A DNA stretch of 64,000 nt from assembly GCA_015501075.1 (NCBI GenBank), contig JADNYJ010000081.1, positions 62,001 to 126,000 on the forward strand, written 5' to 3'. How positions within the stretch are numbered: position 1 is the stretch's first letter; each line of letters opens with the position of its first letter. The DNA is from Gymnopilus junonius. Taxonomy: Eukaryota > Basidiomycota > Agaricomycetes > Agaricales > Galerinaceae. Positions 31,747 through 44,719 of this stretch are shown piece by piece. The translations under genes and the position numbers were made by a program. The notes under the pieces are model-generated. The model had not been told where the DNA came from, ran no database searches, and saw only the letters and a program-made list of their open reading frames with translations.

Positions 31747-32961
31747 TCACTCCATAGAGTAGGCTTCAAGGGCGATGACAGGGACAAGGAGGCCCTGGGC
31801 ATCAGCCAGAGACTGAGGCAGGTAGCCCATTGCTGTTCGAAAGCGCTCTGCAATTTGGTGCAGATCACCAGATGAAGAGTCTAATGTTATGGGTGTCATG
31901 CTTAGTAGCAGGTAGATCAGCTTGGCCGTTACGAGGCGAGGATGTTTGCGACGTTGGAAGACCCGCGCGATGTTCTCAGGCTGCTGGCCATGGAGAGCAT
32001 TTTTTATATCTCGTACGACACCTTCATAAGTACTTCTGAAGACGATTTCAATCTTCTCGAGTACGGTCGGCATGGAGCCGTTGAGGAAATTTTCAACACC
32101 CAAAACTTCATGCTTCACGGGTATACTTATACGGATGTGAGTCAAGCATTCCAAACCCGCGAGGTCAACACAGTTTGACAGGTTAATACAATCAATTGGG
32201 CAGACAATCCTGTTAAAGGATGTAAGCTACAATATCGTCGAGGCTGCGGATTTGCTTACAGGGAAAGAGACGTAAGAGACGCTGCTGCATGTGCAAGTAT
32301 TCCAATTTTTGATACATCTTCTTGCTTATAAAGCTTCACTTCGAGGTGTTCGAGTTGTGAAATGCTGATATGCGTTGTATCATGGATCCGCCTGAAGCGA
32401 TAAGTTCCTAGGGGTATGAGGTTGGTACACTTTGCTGTCGAATGTCGCGGTGTCGCAGTCATGCTGGATAGCGAGAGGTCGGAAGTTGTGGGGTGCATGA
32501 TAAGAGTCATCAATGACTCTGCGAGTTCAGTCTTAATATTGTCCAGGCAAAAGGACATCAGGTTCGGTGCTTGACTGATTAAGAGCCTGACGAGTTCATT
32601 CAGGATTCGCATCTCGATGTGATGTTCAGCCCAATCCGTAATTTCCAACTTGTGAACGGCCCCACCTAAATTGGACGGATACTTCAACAGGTTAATCAGA
32701 CATTTCATCCTACTTTCCATTTCAGTTTCCGTCCGAAAATGGAACGGTCTATGGTCTAGAGTTCGATGCATGTCAAGCTTTATTGTGGAGAAGAGCCGCT
32801 GCTGGGATGGGGTATCTGAATGATCTAGAAACAAGCGAGCAGGCCAAAAGATGAAGGTTGGAGTCGATGTGAGAGACATGTTCGATGATTTCGTCGATTA
32901 TTTCTTGAGGAATATCATAAGGCTGGTTAACAAGTGGTGATGTTATGAGTGGGGCGGACAT
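31747..32961 (-). CDS. F-box protein, one frame break near the 5' end
   Basis: Starts at ATG 32961. YDIPQEIIDEIIEHVSHIDS and LHLLACSLVSRSF form an F-box. The frame then shifts by one near 32825-32840 and continues as PSQQRLFSTIKLDMHRTLD with LRR-like sequence. A 50-bp GT-AG intron (32259-32210) joins in phase to a final exon (DLAGLECLTHIRISIPVKHE ... ALEAYSME) and a stop at 31747. The sequence SRSF-RxP-QQRLF is the usual wording of this agaric F-box subfamily, so a single missing or extra base explains the break. Likely role is substrate recognition in an SCF ubiquitin ligase. Confidence 0.7.
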
Positions 32962-33111
32962 GCTGAAGGGTAGTCCAGCTTGTTCCGGGTTGGCAAGCCC
33001 GTAAGCACCGCCTCACGTCACGTACATCACGTCAACGTGGTTCCCTTCGTGATACTAACAGTTCCTGCCTGCCATGCGCGTCTGAACAACTCCGCAGCAG
33101 CGTCCTGTTTC

Positions 33112-34762
33112 ATGTCTTTTCTTTCTTTCTTTGTTGTGTCTCTCAGCAGTTTATCCTCGAGCCATAATCTTCCTCTTCACTTACTACCTGGTATCACAAA
33201 TGACTTGGATCGATCTCTACTAAACCCCGCCGCAAATCCCGACTTCTTCGGTCAGAGGTCGATCTACAACATCATCTGGAGCTGCTTGGTGACGATCTTT
33301 GCCTGTACATGGATCGCCGTGCACCCCAACCTTCCAGCCCCAAAGGATGGCGATATACGTGTCTTTGCGCGCCATTTGGCCATTATGGGATACCTCCTTC
33401 TCGCACCGGAAATGGTTATTATCTGGGTTGCACGTCAATATATTGCTGTTCTAGAGATCTCGCAGCGCCACTCTGGTACGTGAGTTAGAATTATTCACTG
33501 GCTATTCCTTCAGTCTGACTTCGTCATTAGATAGAGGATGGACCAAGACTCATGCCTTTTTTCTCGTAATGGGGGGTTTCATGCTTTATGAAAACAACCA
33601 ACCAATACGAACCTTGGAATATGTGAATTCGAAGAATTGCTGGAACAAGAAAAATCGACTGGCCATCCATTACGGAGGAAGAAATCAACGACAAGAGTAA
33701 AGGTGATTACTTATCCAAGGCTGCTGTCCTCCTCCAAACCTCGTGGTTCATTGCCCAATGTATCGTAAGAGGGAGGTACAGGTTGGCAGTGACAGAACTG
33801 GAGGTTATGACCCTCGCTTTCGCTGCTATTATGATTGTTATTTATTCCCTTTGGTGGCACAAACCTTTGGACGTCCGAGTCGCCGTTCCAGTTCATTTGA
33901 AGGAAGGAGACCACTTACAGCGAGCCCAATCACCCTGGAAAAAATTTCCTCCTTATCGGAATCGGGTAAGGAGATCGCCGGTGTCGACGCCATTGACACG
34001 GAACCACGTAAGGATCTACCGCGTTCACCCTCTTCAGACCACACGCTACCACCATCACGCACCTCCGTACCCGAGTTACATATTTCCACAAAGAAATCAA
34101 GCCATAAAAGCTCGGAATCTCTCCGACAATCATCTCTTCCTATCACCACTTCTCCTCATCCCAATACCCAAAGTCCCATCGTCGACCTTCATACCCAAGG
34201 ATACTCTATACGTTTCCGAGCCCATCTTAAAGAACAGCAACAAAAACACGGCATTTGGAAGGGTACAGCATATGTTCTCTTCGTCTCTCCTTACTACCCC
34301 TTTTTCAGCGCATTCGACGACATGGTATTTTGTTCAACTCTTGATGGAAGGGAATTCCGCTTCCCGACCTTCTACTCCCCACAGAGTGAGAATGAAAGCC
34401 TCAGCGCCCTTCTCGGCTTACTCGTCGCGCTGACCTTTGGTGGCATCCATTGCATCGCATGGTCGTTCCATTTCCCATCCCTTCAGGAACGCTGGCTGTG
34501 GAGGATTTCAGCGGTCCTCGTCTCTGGTTTACCGATCGTGATAGTGGCGTTTTCTGTGTTCGTAGATGGTGGTAAGGATGGATACAGTTCGAGATTGGCC
34601 GAGTTTCTCGACAACTTGATCAGCTCGTTTTTGATGATTGTTGTTTGTATTTATATGTCAGCTCGGTTGCTTCTTCTCATCCTTCCTATCATCGGTCTTC
34701 GTGCATTACCTGCAAGTGCGTATGCCAATATCAACTGGACAACGTATATTCCACATGTCTAA
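33112..34762 (+). CDS. Multi-pass membrane protein of unknown function, frameshifted
   Basis: Function unknown; this is a conserved Agaricomycete membrane protein type. Exon 1 (33112-33475) includes SIYNIIWSCLVTIFACTWIA and HLAIMGYLLLAPEMVIIWVA, both membrane segments. After a GTACGT ... TTAG intron comes DRGWTKTHAFFLVMGGFMLY, then in shifted frames EFEELLEQEK, ITEEEINDKSKGDYLSK, and AAVLLQTSWFIAQC and LAVTELEVMTLAFAAIMIVI. Another shift near 33900 leads to a polar loop rich in Ser, and then membrane segments LLGLLVALTFGGIHCIAWSF, VLVSGLPIVIVAFSVFV and LLLLILPIIGLRALP, ending at 34762. The pattern W-T-K-T-H-x-F-F and TSW-F-x-A-Q-C is typical of the family. Three or so one-base shifts suggest decay or sequence error. 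Confidence 0.65.
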
Positions 34763-34899
34763 TGTAGTGCTGACTATACCAATATAAGCTCTGTTGGATC
34801 CTCTGCATGAAGGCGTCAATCTCGAAGCGGATACGGTATACTGAGGATTGAGCAGTTTTGGCTTTTTGTTATTGGCAGGGGTTGAAAGGTTCTTGGTCT

Positions 34900-35395
34900 A
34901 CAAGTGCATGGGGGGGTACGCCTCGTTTGCCTCAATGTCTGTACTGACCGGGGCGACAGGTCCCCAACATCGCCATTGCGGGACATGTTCCGGTCGCTAG
35001 CGTCGATCTCTCTCTCGGTATCTGACGACGATACCATCCAATTCATGCTTGAAATGGGAAGCACCGATTGCTTCCCTCTCCTCCGCATGCTGAAATTCCA
35101 TCGCATAAAGAGGCGCGAAGATTGGTCGGCGCAATGGACGCAGCAGTACCCTTATGGTCCGATCATGTCATTTCTTCAACGCAGGACGGAAAGCGGGCGG
35201 CCTATGGAGATCATCGACATCACAGGTTGTCAAATATCCAGATTGTACGACATGGGTTTCTTCGAAACGGTACCAGGCCTCAAAGTGCGATATGTACATA
35301 AGGACCAGACCATCGTTGAATACATATGTGGGACGGGAAAGCCAGAGAACCAAGAGATGAAGAGGGTTAAGAGGATTCAATCGGTCAGTGAGTAA
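34900..35395 (+). pseudogene. F-box/LRR-like protein, C-terminal fragment
   Basis: An open stretch ending at 35395 with ASISLSVSDDDTIQFMLEMG, QRRTESGRPMEIIDITGC and YDMGFFETVPGLKVRY resembles the C-terminal part of agaric F-box proteins, including the one at 27241-28848. No F-box or upstream LRR part is found before it; the sequence upstream belongs to the preceding membrane-protein gene. Read as a truncated remnant. Confidence 0.5.
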
Positions 35396-35593
35396 CCAAT
35401 ATATTGTCGAGCGCGCGCCTTACAACCAAAGCACAGGATCTGAATTGGTGGTATTATATTTAAGTATGACTTGACCTATGCTCCTTTCTCTGAGGTAATG
35501 CACATCAAATATACCCATCTATTTACTATGCTCGTCTGAAGGGACTGAGCATTTAAATCATACGGATCAACTTTAAACTTAAAGGATTACTTC

Positions 35594-38101
35594 ATCAGAG
35601 AGCTGCTTTGCCCGCCGTCTAAAAAGAAAAGAAAGGTAAATGAAATTGTGAAGGTACAGAAAAGAGGAGTGACATACCTCAATCGGTGAAAACAACATAA
35701 GAAGTGCAGCTATGAGAAATAGGGATGCAGATACAAAAATTGGCCTTAAACAAAGTGCAAACTCCTTCAAATCAATGAGTTATCACTCTCAACAGATAAC
35801 GACTGACCCGTTCACGTTGGCACCAGTCGCACCGACCGCTGAAGTCGTGGCGATCTTGATGACGGGTGAAAGGATACCAGTGATCCTGTTGAAACTACTG
35901 GCGATGGAGTCTCCAGTTCCGCGATGAGGTGCCGGGAAGACCTGGTGATCAATGTACTTGTAAACGAAAGGACATGGGCAATGGGAAATGAAAACAATGT
36001 ACCTCTGGAGTATAAGCGTAGAGTACGCCGTACATCTTAATAACATTAGCATAAGCAACACTCGCACGTAAACCTTGTACTCACAGCGTTCCTACAACAG
36101 ACCATAAGTCCACTATCCGAAGAAATAATAACAAAGCAACGTACGAAGTGACTGAAGTCGTACAAGTATACCCAAGAACAGCCGCCTGGCTATTACTCGT
36201 CGTAAACAAGAACAAGAAAATCCCAGTAAGCGTCGTCGACACCGCCATGACCAACTTCCTCCCACCAAAGGAATATTTCCCACTGCGTCTCGTCCAATCC
36301 ACCACCGCACACGCGATGAGCGAACCGGGAATACCAAGGACGGAAACGATCGTGTAATTGCGGTACGTGACGCTGACGGCGCTGTTACCGCTGGGTACGC
36401 GATCCCGCAGATAGAAAGGAGGAAGGCGCTGAAAAGCGGATAGGCGAGCCCGATGAGTCCTGGAAAGGGACGTGAGAAGGTCAGGCTGGGAGAGGCAATA
36501 ATGTGGATGGATGGATGGATGGACGTACCCATAAAAGGATGGTGATTGAGCTGTTGATGGCCAGTTTTCTGCCGGCGAAGAGAGGCTTGACGTGGGACAA
36601 AGAGAGGTGGGAAACGATTCTTTCACCACCTGCAGCATGGTCCTGGGTGGTAATGTCGCACTTCCTTGGATCTCTTGAAGTTGGTCTAGCGTTAAGGAAA
36701 TTGATTTTCCGTTCTTGCGTGCTAAATGCTCCATGACCTGTGTCTCTACATGAGGGAAACTAGCAAAAAAAAAACATGCAGGAGGGTCAAACCTTGATCG
36801 CCTCCTCATCCCGCCCGTTTGCAATGAGATATTTCGGTGATTCTTGGAGGTTGAAAATGAAAAAGCGGCAGATGAACATCAAGAGGGTGAGAGCGCCACT
36901 ATCGGGATATTGGGTAAGCCATCAATGATGTAGGAAAGGTTGCTAACAGCTCACAGCGTATAGCTGAATTGACGAAAACATTAGCATTCAAATACATTTA
37001 AACTATAAAGAGATGGATGACTCGCAAGGTGTATCTCCAACCCATATTCTCGGCCTTTGGGCATTGGCCCACTGGTACGTCACTTGCGCAGGAAAAGTTG
37101 CCAATAAAGCCCCATGCTACGACGGAAGCTACAAGCTGGCCTATAGCCCACCAAGCGGAGAGGAGAGTCAACGTCCACTGTTGTAGTATTCATTAATGTC
37201 GACATTTTCAGAAATCGGTGGCGGCGGCTCGTACCTGATACGATCCGGGAATGTGCTCCAAGTATAAGGCACCTGAAATCGTTCTAGCTCAGGAGAGAAT
37301 CTCAATGGCGCACGGGGGACATACCATCAACGGGTAAGCTTGATTAGAATCGTGGTCAGAGTCGGATGAAGAAAGCTGCATGAATGTACGCACTTTCCAC
37401 CTACGCCAAACCCGAGACAGCCACTAACGCTCCGAAGTGTGAAATTGGGGGATCCAGCAGACCGATACCGAATACCCCTGCTAGAAAAAGGGTAATCTGC
37501 TCGAAACATGAGCGAGGAGCACCGGCAAGGTAGAAGAATAAACAAGACTGACATTAAATGAGATCTTCTTCCAATCAAGTCCGCAAGGACACCCCACAAG
37601 GAAGCACCAATGATGAGACCAACATATAGCGCGAGCGTAGCGAATTCCACGCGAACAGGGTTCAGCTCCTGCTGAACTTGGGGTAAGACGATGGCTACTC
37701 CTTGCAACCAGATGTCTAAACTCCACAAATAAAGTTAGCTCATTGTAGCTTTACTGCTGGAAAGGCACTTACTATCCGCCATCCACCCAAAGCCCGTGAG
37801 CACGAAAAGCTCTATCTGATATCGTCCGAACCCGATCCTGATGCAGAACGTGTCCGTTACTGAGCGCTCAAAGAGAGTCGCGTGCAGGACTTACTCTTCT
37901 TGCAAACATTTATTAACTGGGATGACAGTCAATGTTGAATGCAATGGAAAAAAAGACTTTACACGTACTCAGGTGACATTTCAGCTCGTATGCCCTGTTG
38001 ACCCCACTCTCCGTATTGAGTTCCGTCAGATCTTCAGCCTGCGTTTCGAGGTAAGGTCCAATCCCCTTTTCAAGGCTTGCTTCCTTGTCGTTACTCGTCA
38101 T
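35594..38101 (-). CDS. MFS transporter, intron-rich, with one-base frame breaks
   Basis: Major facilitator carriers move small solutes across membranes; substrate unknown, sugar- or acid-type by general look. Starts at ATG 38101 (MTSNDKEASLEKGIG). Early exons 37969, 37916-37895 (22 nt), 37837-37773 and 37715-37553 splice in phase to GFGRYQIELFVLTGFGWMAD, LYVGLIIGASLWGVLADLIG. Later blocks: ITLFLAGVFGIGLLDPPISH, GALYLEHIPGSYQ, LLSAWWAIGQLVASVVAWGF, FIFNLQESPKYLIANGRDEE, NYTIVSVLGIPGSLIACAVV, MYGVLYAYTPE, VFPAPHRGTGDSIASSFNRI, IFVSASLFLIAALLMLFSPI and a final TAGKAAL with stop at 35594. About 13 exons. One base is missing near 37568, 37406, 36600 and 36418. A (GGAT)n run near 36505-36522 sits in an intron. 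A deleted partial copy is at 5028-5344. Confidence 0.82.
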
Positions 38102-38119
38102 GACGCGTTAGTCGTGAAA

Positions 38120-38990
38120 TCTCGGTGGTGATAGTGTTGGAATGGACGGCTCCAGCAGAGGGACAGATAAAGCTGGCAGATGACTTCATTTAGCCTATGG
38201 CTATGAGACTATATATAGAGAAGCAAGCTCACCGAACCATATGGACAGATAACTTTCATATCGAATGTGCTTCATTCCGTGGGATCCGGCTCCATCAATA
38301 AGCTTAAATATATCCTTCTGGCAGTCATATACAGGGTGATAAGCATTTGGAAACCTAGGAAAATCGGGGGCGCAGTGGTTGGAAAAACATAGGATTGACC
38401 ATGACGGTAGAAAGCAAGATGCGCTGACTTTGTCTGAGTGTGAAATCCCCCTTCAGACCAAATTCAACCTCCGACCGACGCCCTACGCACCTCCTCTGAA
38501 TTCCTTGACATATAACTTTCGATATGCTTTCTCAATGTGATTATACCCGCAGTATTACGGAACTTGACCTTGATCAGCGTTGACGAGACGTCCTCAGAAC
38601 TCAAATTTCCAAGAATGCACGTCTGCTCTCAACGTTACTCTGGATCAAATAGGAGTAAGTATTATATGGTCATTTACAAAGCCAATGTCGAATCTTCACG
38701 TTCTTCGCCTCGAGCATATAAGAAATCTACAAGTGAAGTCAAATAGAATACTTGGTTCAATTTTGAGTCAGGGACGGGGTCCTGATCATGCTTCAGATCG
38801 ACTGCTTACCACGCCCTTTCCGCCTGTTTCAACCAACACCTTGTCGAAGAGACATTCAACGAGCTGTTACCAGACATGTTGCTCATTTCCTTATCGTCTG
38901 CTTTCCATATATCATTTTAAGTAGACACGCAGGCAGCTCATTCGATCCCTGGACAACTTTAACATCTTGATCAACTTGAAATCCACTCGC
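38120..38990. other. Unrecognised spacer
   Basis: 5' flank of the MFS gene and AT-rich sequence; no supported gene. Confidence 0.35.
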
Positions 38991-39000
38991 TCTAGCAAAC

Positions 39001-39490
39001 ATCGGCACTCATGGACTCTTGGGATCCATCATCGACCATGAACGGTTAACGGTTACCGGTTACTACCACCACTGGGACTCTTATCCTCGCGGTCTCGGCG
39101 CTGACATCGTCAAGTTCATACTAAACCTCGACCTTGAAGATTACGAGGAGATGGCCTACCTGGTTGGATGGCATCACTTGGCTTGATGAAAAATGAAGTA
39201 CTTATATTCAAATTCGCCGCCGCCCATCGAAGTTCATCAGACATACGTGAAGCTAGGGTTTGCCGATACGCTTGAGGATGAGCGGCCGTTCCGAAGTTGG
39301 GATGAGATTCTGTATAAACAAGAATATCCGGCTGTTTTGCCGATGATCCCGAGTGGAGGACTTACACATGTCCTTGACTCAAGCAGGTTTATCTATCTAT
39401 CTTCATGTCTTTTCCCCTGGAGCTTATTACTAACGTCAATAACAGGTAATTTTAACATTCGACTTGGTCTTTTTTGAATAGGGTTATTTC
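39001..39490 (+). pseudogene. Relic of a conserved fungal family with a W-D-S-Y-P-x-G-L-G motif
   Basis: The family is common in Agaricomycetes and has no known function. The relic reads IGTHGLLGSIIDHERLTVTG, YYHHWDSYPRGLGADIVKFI, LDLEDYEEMAYLVG, then in another frame WITWLDEK, then YVKLGFADTLEDERPFRSWD and GGLTHVLDSS. Family members usually begin Met-Gly-Thr-(R/H)-Gly; here the codon is ATC, so the start may be lost, unless an upstream exon supplies one. A one-base shift follows YLVG near 39170 and stops follow LDEK. The last part ends at 39480 with no continuation. Confidence 0.5.
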
Positions 39491-39599
39491 ATCGATTTCG
39501 AAAAATGAGACACAGGAGATTCGGGAGAAAGGTTCCACGTGAAGTAGCCAAAAGTCACATTTAAAGGAACTGGTCAAAGGTGGGATTAAGGGGTTTTCA

Positions 39600-42390
39600 G
39601 CTCGCTTTAAGTACTAAATTGAAAGTTAGAACCTGAAATCTTACCAGAGCTCCTCTGTCATTCGACTCTGAGGTAATGCCATGCGCACGCCAGCGGCCAT
39701 TGTCCTTACAAAAGCGAACAAATCGGTTCACTCTAACACTCCAAATGCCCGTCGAAAGCCTCTGGTCCAAGTAATATGGAGGTCTTCCAGCTATCATCGA
39801 AAAACCAACGCCCCCTGCTACCGGCAATACAATTCCCCTTGCCAAGCTCACACATTGTCTCCACCAGCCCTCCACTCCCAACTCACAAAAACGGAAAAGC
39901 AAAACCTAAAGAACATCCAATTCATCCTTCGAAAACACCCCTCCTAATCATCTCACGCACTCAAGATCTTTTTTATTCATAAGAAAGATACTCTAACTCT
40001 ATCTGCGAGCGGGGAATTAACATGGGGGCCTAGCTCCCATTACATTACTACCCCAGCTCACGCACCTTTCGGTTGACTATTCCAATCCCAAGTTCGTTCG
40101 TGCAGGGGACCTTGTTAACGAGGTGATGTCCCGACTTGGAAGTGGAAAGAAGTGAGACGTCCAAGCGGCACCGGATGTTCGTGGGATAAGAGGGTGGTGC
40201 AGGTCCCGGAGGGACGATTACTAGGTGGGGGAGTTGGGAGCGTGGTGTAACGAGGTTCAAGAGATGTTTTCTTGGAAAGAGGGTGTGAAAAGGGTCCAGC
40301 GAATGAATCCTGTGGAGGGTAAAGGTAAATAATGGGCGCACGTTCCCCTTGCTCTTGATGTGCGTACTCTCCCCGGCTCTGTGTTAAAGATGGCTCGCAA
40401 GTCAGCGCCCCTCCGCAGGGCCCTATCATCCGGCTGTTGTTGCATCTCGGACAGCGCGGTCAACGGATATAAGGAGGTTGCATGCTAAATAAAGAAATAC
40501 ATGTTATCGGGCAGTGTCGCAGGTTTAAACAGAAACGAGAGCTCACTGACATACCAAAGGCGTCATCATGCAATGTATTTCACTATCTTCACACCTTCTT
40601 ACTCCGCTCTAATGTTCCCCCATAGTTCGACCGACAGTATTAGCTAGACGAGCAAAGGGTAATTATGAGTGACAATGCAGAGTCTGTGATGCGAAGCGTA
40701 CCCGCCTTCCGTGGCACGATACAGGGAGGAACTAAAGCGCCCATATATCCTGTATAAATGAAATGAGCAAAGACGCGACCACGGACAGCCTACAGGCAGA
40801 ATCGACTCACCTCAGCCCTTTGTTTGAATGACAACTCCAATAGATGTACGGAAGACCGAGTGCCAATCATAAACACCGCCTCGTCTTCCCAACTCTGAGA
40901 GGGTCCGATGCTGCTTGCTACTGCAAGGCGTGTCACGCAGGCGACCACGCCCACTGGCATGTGTGGTGATGGTGGGTGCTTAACCATAGCAGAAAGGTTG
41001 ATGTTGACCATCAAAGGACGGGAGAGGGAGAGAGCTAACAAGAGGAGCCGCAGGATACACTCCTTGTGCACCCCGTTCCTGGAACTTGGTTTACCATCGA
41101 TAGGCCTAGATAACCAGCATTGTACACCCAGCAAGAACGTCAGCCGTGGGCTGCTTAGCAAGTAACATCGACTTCAGTACCATCCTCAGTCCTGTGCGCA
41201 TCGTGTTGGCGGCGGCAGCGGGTACTTCAATATCTGTACGTCACATAAAAAGTCTCAGAAAGAGGGAAAATCGAGAGGGAAGGGAAAACCAATGATCACC
41301 CTCCTTCAGCCTGCAGGAATATAAATATAAATAAGAACACGAAATCGGAATGAGGGGGGCGCTGTCCCGCCGGGGTTAAGTAGTGTGAGGACCAAGTGGT
41401 GATAGCAGTGATGACGCCGCACCGTTCGGATGTCCACCGAAACGCGCTGGTCGGCAGGGCTCTAGCGCGCACAATAGCTATGTATGAAACACGATGTGGA
41501 TAAGAAAAACAGCATTGATCACAAAGAGCAATAAGCACCTGCAAATTCTCGCCCAGAAACTCCAAAAAACATCTACAATTCGACCTTGGGCGACATTCTG
41601 CCAGACATTAGTTGGACGTTGGAGGAGTGGCATCGTTGAAAAGGTAGAGGGGACATTTTCGTTTTGTGGCAGGAAAGATTAAAGATTGCTGGCGTGGACC
41701 AGAGGGTTAGGGTTTCACCGATTAGCCCAGTCCCGGTCCGGAAAAGAGCCTCAGAGTTCCGCGGCCGTCTTTCAACTTTCGACGCCATTTCAACACTCCA
41801 TTTGACACTATTTTTCATTATAATCCTCAGCCATATGCACATCCAGTTATTTTTACATTCAGTACGCTCAAACCTTGAAGATAATCGTGGTCTAATCAGC
41901 CCAAAAAGTGAGTAAGTGATTGACCTTGGGTTGATCGCTCGCTGTCTTCGCCCTTGCTTCGTCCAGTGAAGTTTGAGCATGCTCGTATAGTAAAGTTTTA
42001 TGCTACATTTTTACTTACTAGCTGACCTTTTAACATCTATTAGGCATTTATGTTTCGCTTTGCACCCTACCTCCTGCTGTATCTTCAAAAACCTCATCTG
42101 AGGGGTACAGCACCAGTTTATTTGGCCACGAGGTCTGACGGCCCGCATTTTTATCTCAGCATTTCAAGACATTGCGTCTCATCATCACCATCGCTCATAA
42201 TCACCAATGAGCACCTACTAAGCTCCTTGTACATCACACCCTTGGCGAGACAAATTCTTGACCTCAAGTATTTCTCGGGGCTCAGAATACAGGTCTTATT
42301 TCCCCGAAAACAATCAGTAAGTCACGGTAATAGTTCCTTTCTGTGCATTCATATCATTGAAACTTTTGACTCAACTTTGAGTTCGACCGT
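39600..42390. other. Unrecognised region
   Basis: Reverse-strand frames at 40790-41161 and 41296-41565 include hydrophobic stretches (CILRLLLLALSLSRPLMV) and could be remnants of a membrane protein, but I could not join them into a credible gene. The 42050-42400 stretch is in frame with the F-box gene that follows but has no domain. Confidence 0.3.
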
Positions 42391-42400
42391 TACACAGGCA

Positions 42401-44713
42401 ATGAATGCACATAGAACTCCTGTTTTAAAATTGAATAATGACACCCTGTCAAGAATATTCACACTTATCGCCCTGGACAATGTCCCAATGCATCTCGGTC
42501 TTGGCCTGCTGCGCAGACATACCTGGGAACAACGCCCCCTGGTCATCATCTTGGTGTGCTCTCATGTCTCTCATGGATGGCGAGCACTTATTCTTAACTT
42601 GCCCTCTCTCTGGGGTTGTCTCATTGACTTTCCCGTTTTATCAGACTAAAAGAGGAATGGAGGCATGAAATTGTACGACGGACCGGTCATAGTGATCTTC
42701 TGCTGAGAGGCTTTGTTGATATGCGCAAACCGGGCGAAGGAAACTTTTTTTACACTCTAATTAAGGAACACTGGGCAAGGATTCGAGTTCTGAAAGTCGA
42801 ATTCGACTTTCAGGAGACAATCGCAGCGCATATCTTGGACATGCTATCTCGGCCGGCTCCAGTTCTAAAGGCGTTTGAAATCACGTTCCGACATCATCCA
42901 AGTAGTCGTCCCTTGGCCTCCTCAGCATACTTTGACCAGCTGATAGCAAAAACAGCTCCTTCAATCCGTATACTCACTTTGGATGCTCTAAACCTCCGCA
43001 TGTCCCGAAATTCTAACACGCAATGGATATCGGGCCTTAGGGAGCTCGTAATATCCCACACCACGTCGATGTCACATATCGATTGGTTGTTCGCATTGGA
43101 ACGAATGCCTAATATCGAACGTTTGATTATGGATCATGCACTCTCAGTCGTCGATTCCGCAAACGTATCCACGGTGCTCCAACTCCAGAATCTTAAATAC
43201 ATTGGTATTCACGATGAACACCTGCAATCGTCTATTGCCATTCTATCATGCCTAACGCCCCGCCTTGGATGCAGCTTATCTTTGACTGCCAAAACATTTT
43301 CTGATCATGAGCAATTAATGATGGCCAGGGAAGTGGTGTCTAGATATTTCTCAAATTTTTTGAGAGGTATCCCTTCCAGAGATCTCAATCTTATAATCAG
43401 AGCGCAAAGTTTTACCATTGAGTATCCTTCACCGACTTTGCATTCCTTAGAATTCATAGTTGACGTCTATCCTGGACCACAAGAGGACCTCCACGCACTG
43501 CACTTACACTTCGACGCATTTTCTTATCGAAAATTCGACACCTTTCCATCATTGCCTTTATTTGAAACTGAAACTGCCACACACTCAATTCGCAGTTTTC
43601 GCTTTGTTAGTCCGGAGACCAAGTTAGTTCTCAAACCGGAGGTCCCCATTTTACCTTCTGTGCGCCAGTTAATTGTATGCAGTGAACCGTCTGTGTCCGT
43701 GGAGGATTGGTTACAAGCATTGAAGCACATGCCCCTCATCGAATTTTTGGAAATGGAAAATACATTGGCCTGTCAACGTCCCGAAACCGGTATATGCGCA
43801 TCAGCGCACCTTCCCCATCTCCGTAACGTCAACATGAAGGGCTCGCTATCATCGTGTGTAACTTTACTGGATGGAATAATACCTCGGATGGGTGCTGCTT
43901 GCGTTCAAAGTTGCAGTACACTGAGTACGATGTCTTCCAAGCTCTCTAACTCAAATGCTATCGCGATATTCCCAGAGTTTTTTCGAACACAACCTCCACA
44001 CCGTTACCGGGCTTGTATTGTGGGTATCTCACGATTGGCTCTCTATCGGAAATGGGCTGTACTATAAAGATCTAAACGCGCCGACGACCTTCCTCATAGA
44101 GATCAAATCCATCCCACATTCCCATATCCCAGTCCTCCTGCACCAGGTTCTGCAAGGCTTTCGTTCCCCAAATTTTGAAAATATTACCACCTTGGAGTTT
44201 TACACCATCCTATCATTATCTGACCCCTTGGCATTCAGAAATGTAGAACGCACTATATGCAACTTCCTGCCCCTCTTGCGCAACGTCCGTACTATTTTAA
44301 CCGAACGATCCACATCAATTTCGGACTATTTGTATCGCGGTATGCTCACACCCTATTGTAACCAGAACGGTCTCCTATTTCCCAAGCTATCGAAAGTCAG
44401 GGTCAAGCAAATCGCATACAAGCGGCCTTCTTTCTACCAGAGGTACCCGGAGCTACGAGCATTTTTATCCCTTCGGCAAAAATTGAACATGCCAGTTGAT
44501 GTGGTGGATTTAACACTCATTCCGAATGATGTCAAGTTGGAGGAATTTGAAGAATTTAAGGGGTTGAAGGTGATTTACAGGAGTAGCATGGCCACGCATT
44601 TTCAGGAGCATACTTGTGAAGGTGTGGGTTTGCTGACGGCAATTTTCAGATCCATAGACGGGATTTTCATCCATTTCATCCGCGAAATGGACAGGTGGTT
44701 CATAATCATTTGA
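42401..44713 (+). CDS. F-box/LRR-like protein, two frame breaks
   Basis: ATG 42401 opens MNAHRTPVLKLNNDTLSRIF with F-box features, then VCSHVSHGWRALILNLPSLW, the W-R-x-L-x-L-x-x-P-x-L-W motif. The frame stops at TAA 42647-42649, but a shift by one at about 42645 restores LKEEWRHEIVRRTGHSDLLL and a long LRR-like body (ALNLRMSRNSNTQWISGLRE, MPLIEFLEMENTLACQRPET). A second shift at a run of six T (about 43979-43984) leads to EHNLHTVTGLVLWVSHDWLS and the C-terminus DVVDLTLIPNDVKLEEFEEF, GLKVIYRS, ending at 44713. Total about 770 residues. Its size and layout match other agaric F-box proteins, so it is either recently broken or carries two sequence errors. Confidence 0.7.
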
Positions 44714-44719
44714 GCCATA

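Noticed and set aside
40790..41565. Possible DUF6533 7TM gene on the reverse strand
   Set aside because: Some hydrophobic stretches and donor-like s sites occur, but no family motif (DYLLTLP, RTYALY) could be read in order.
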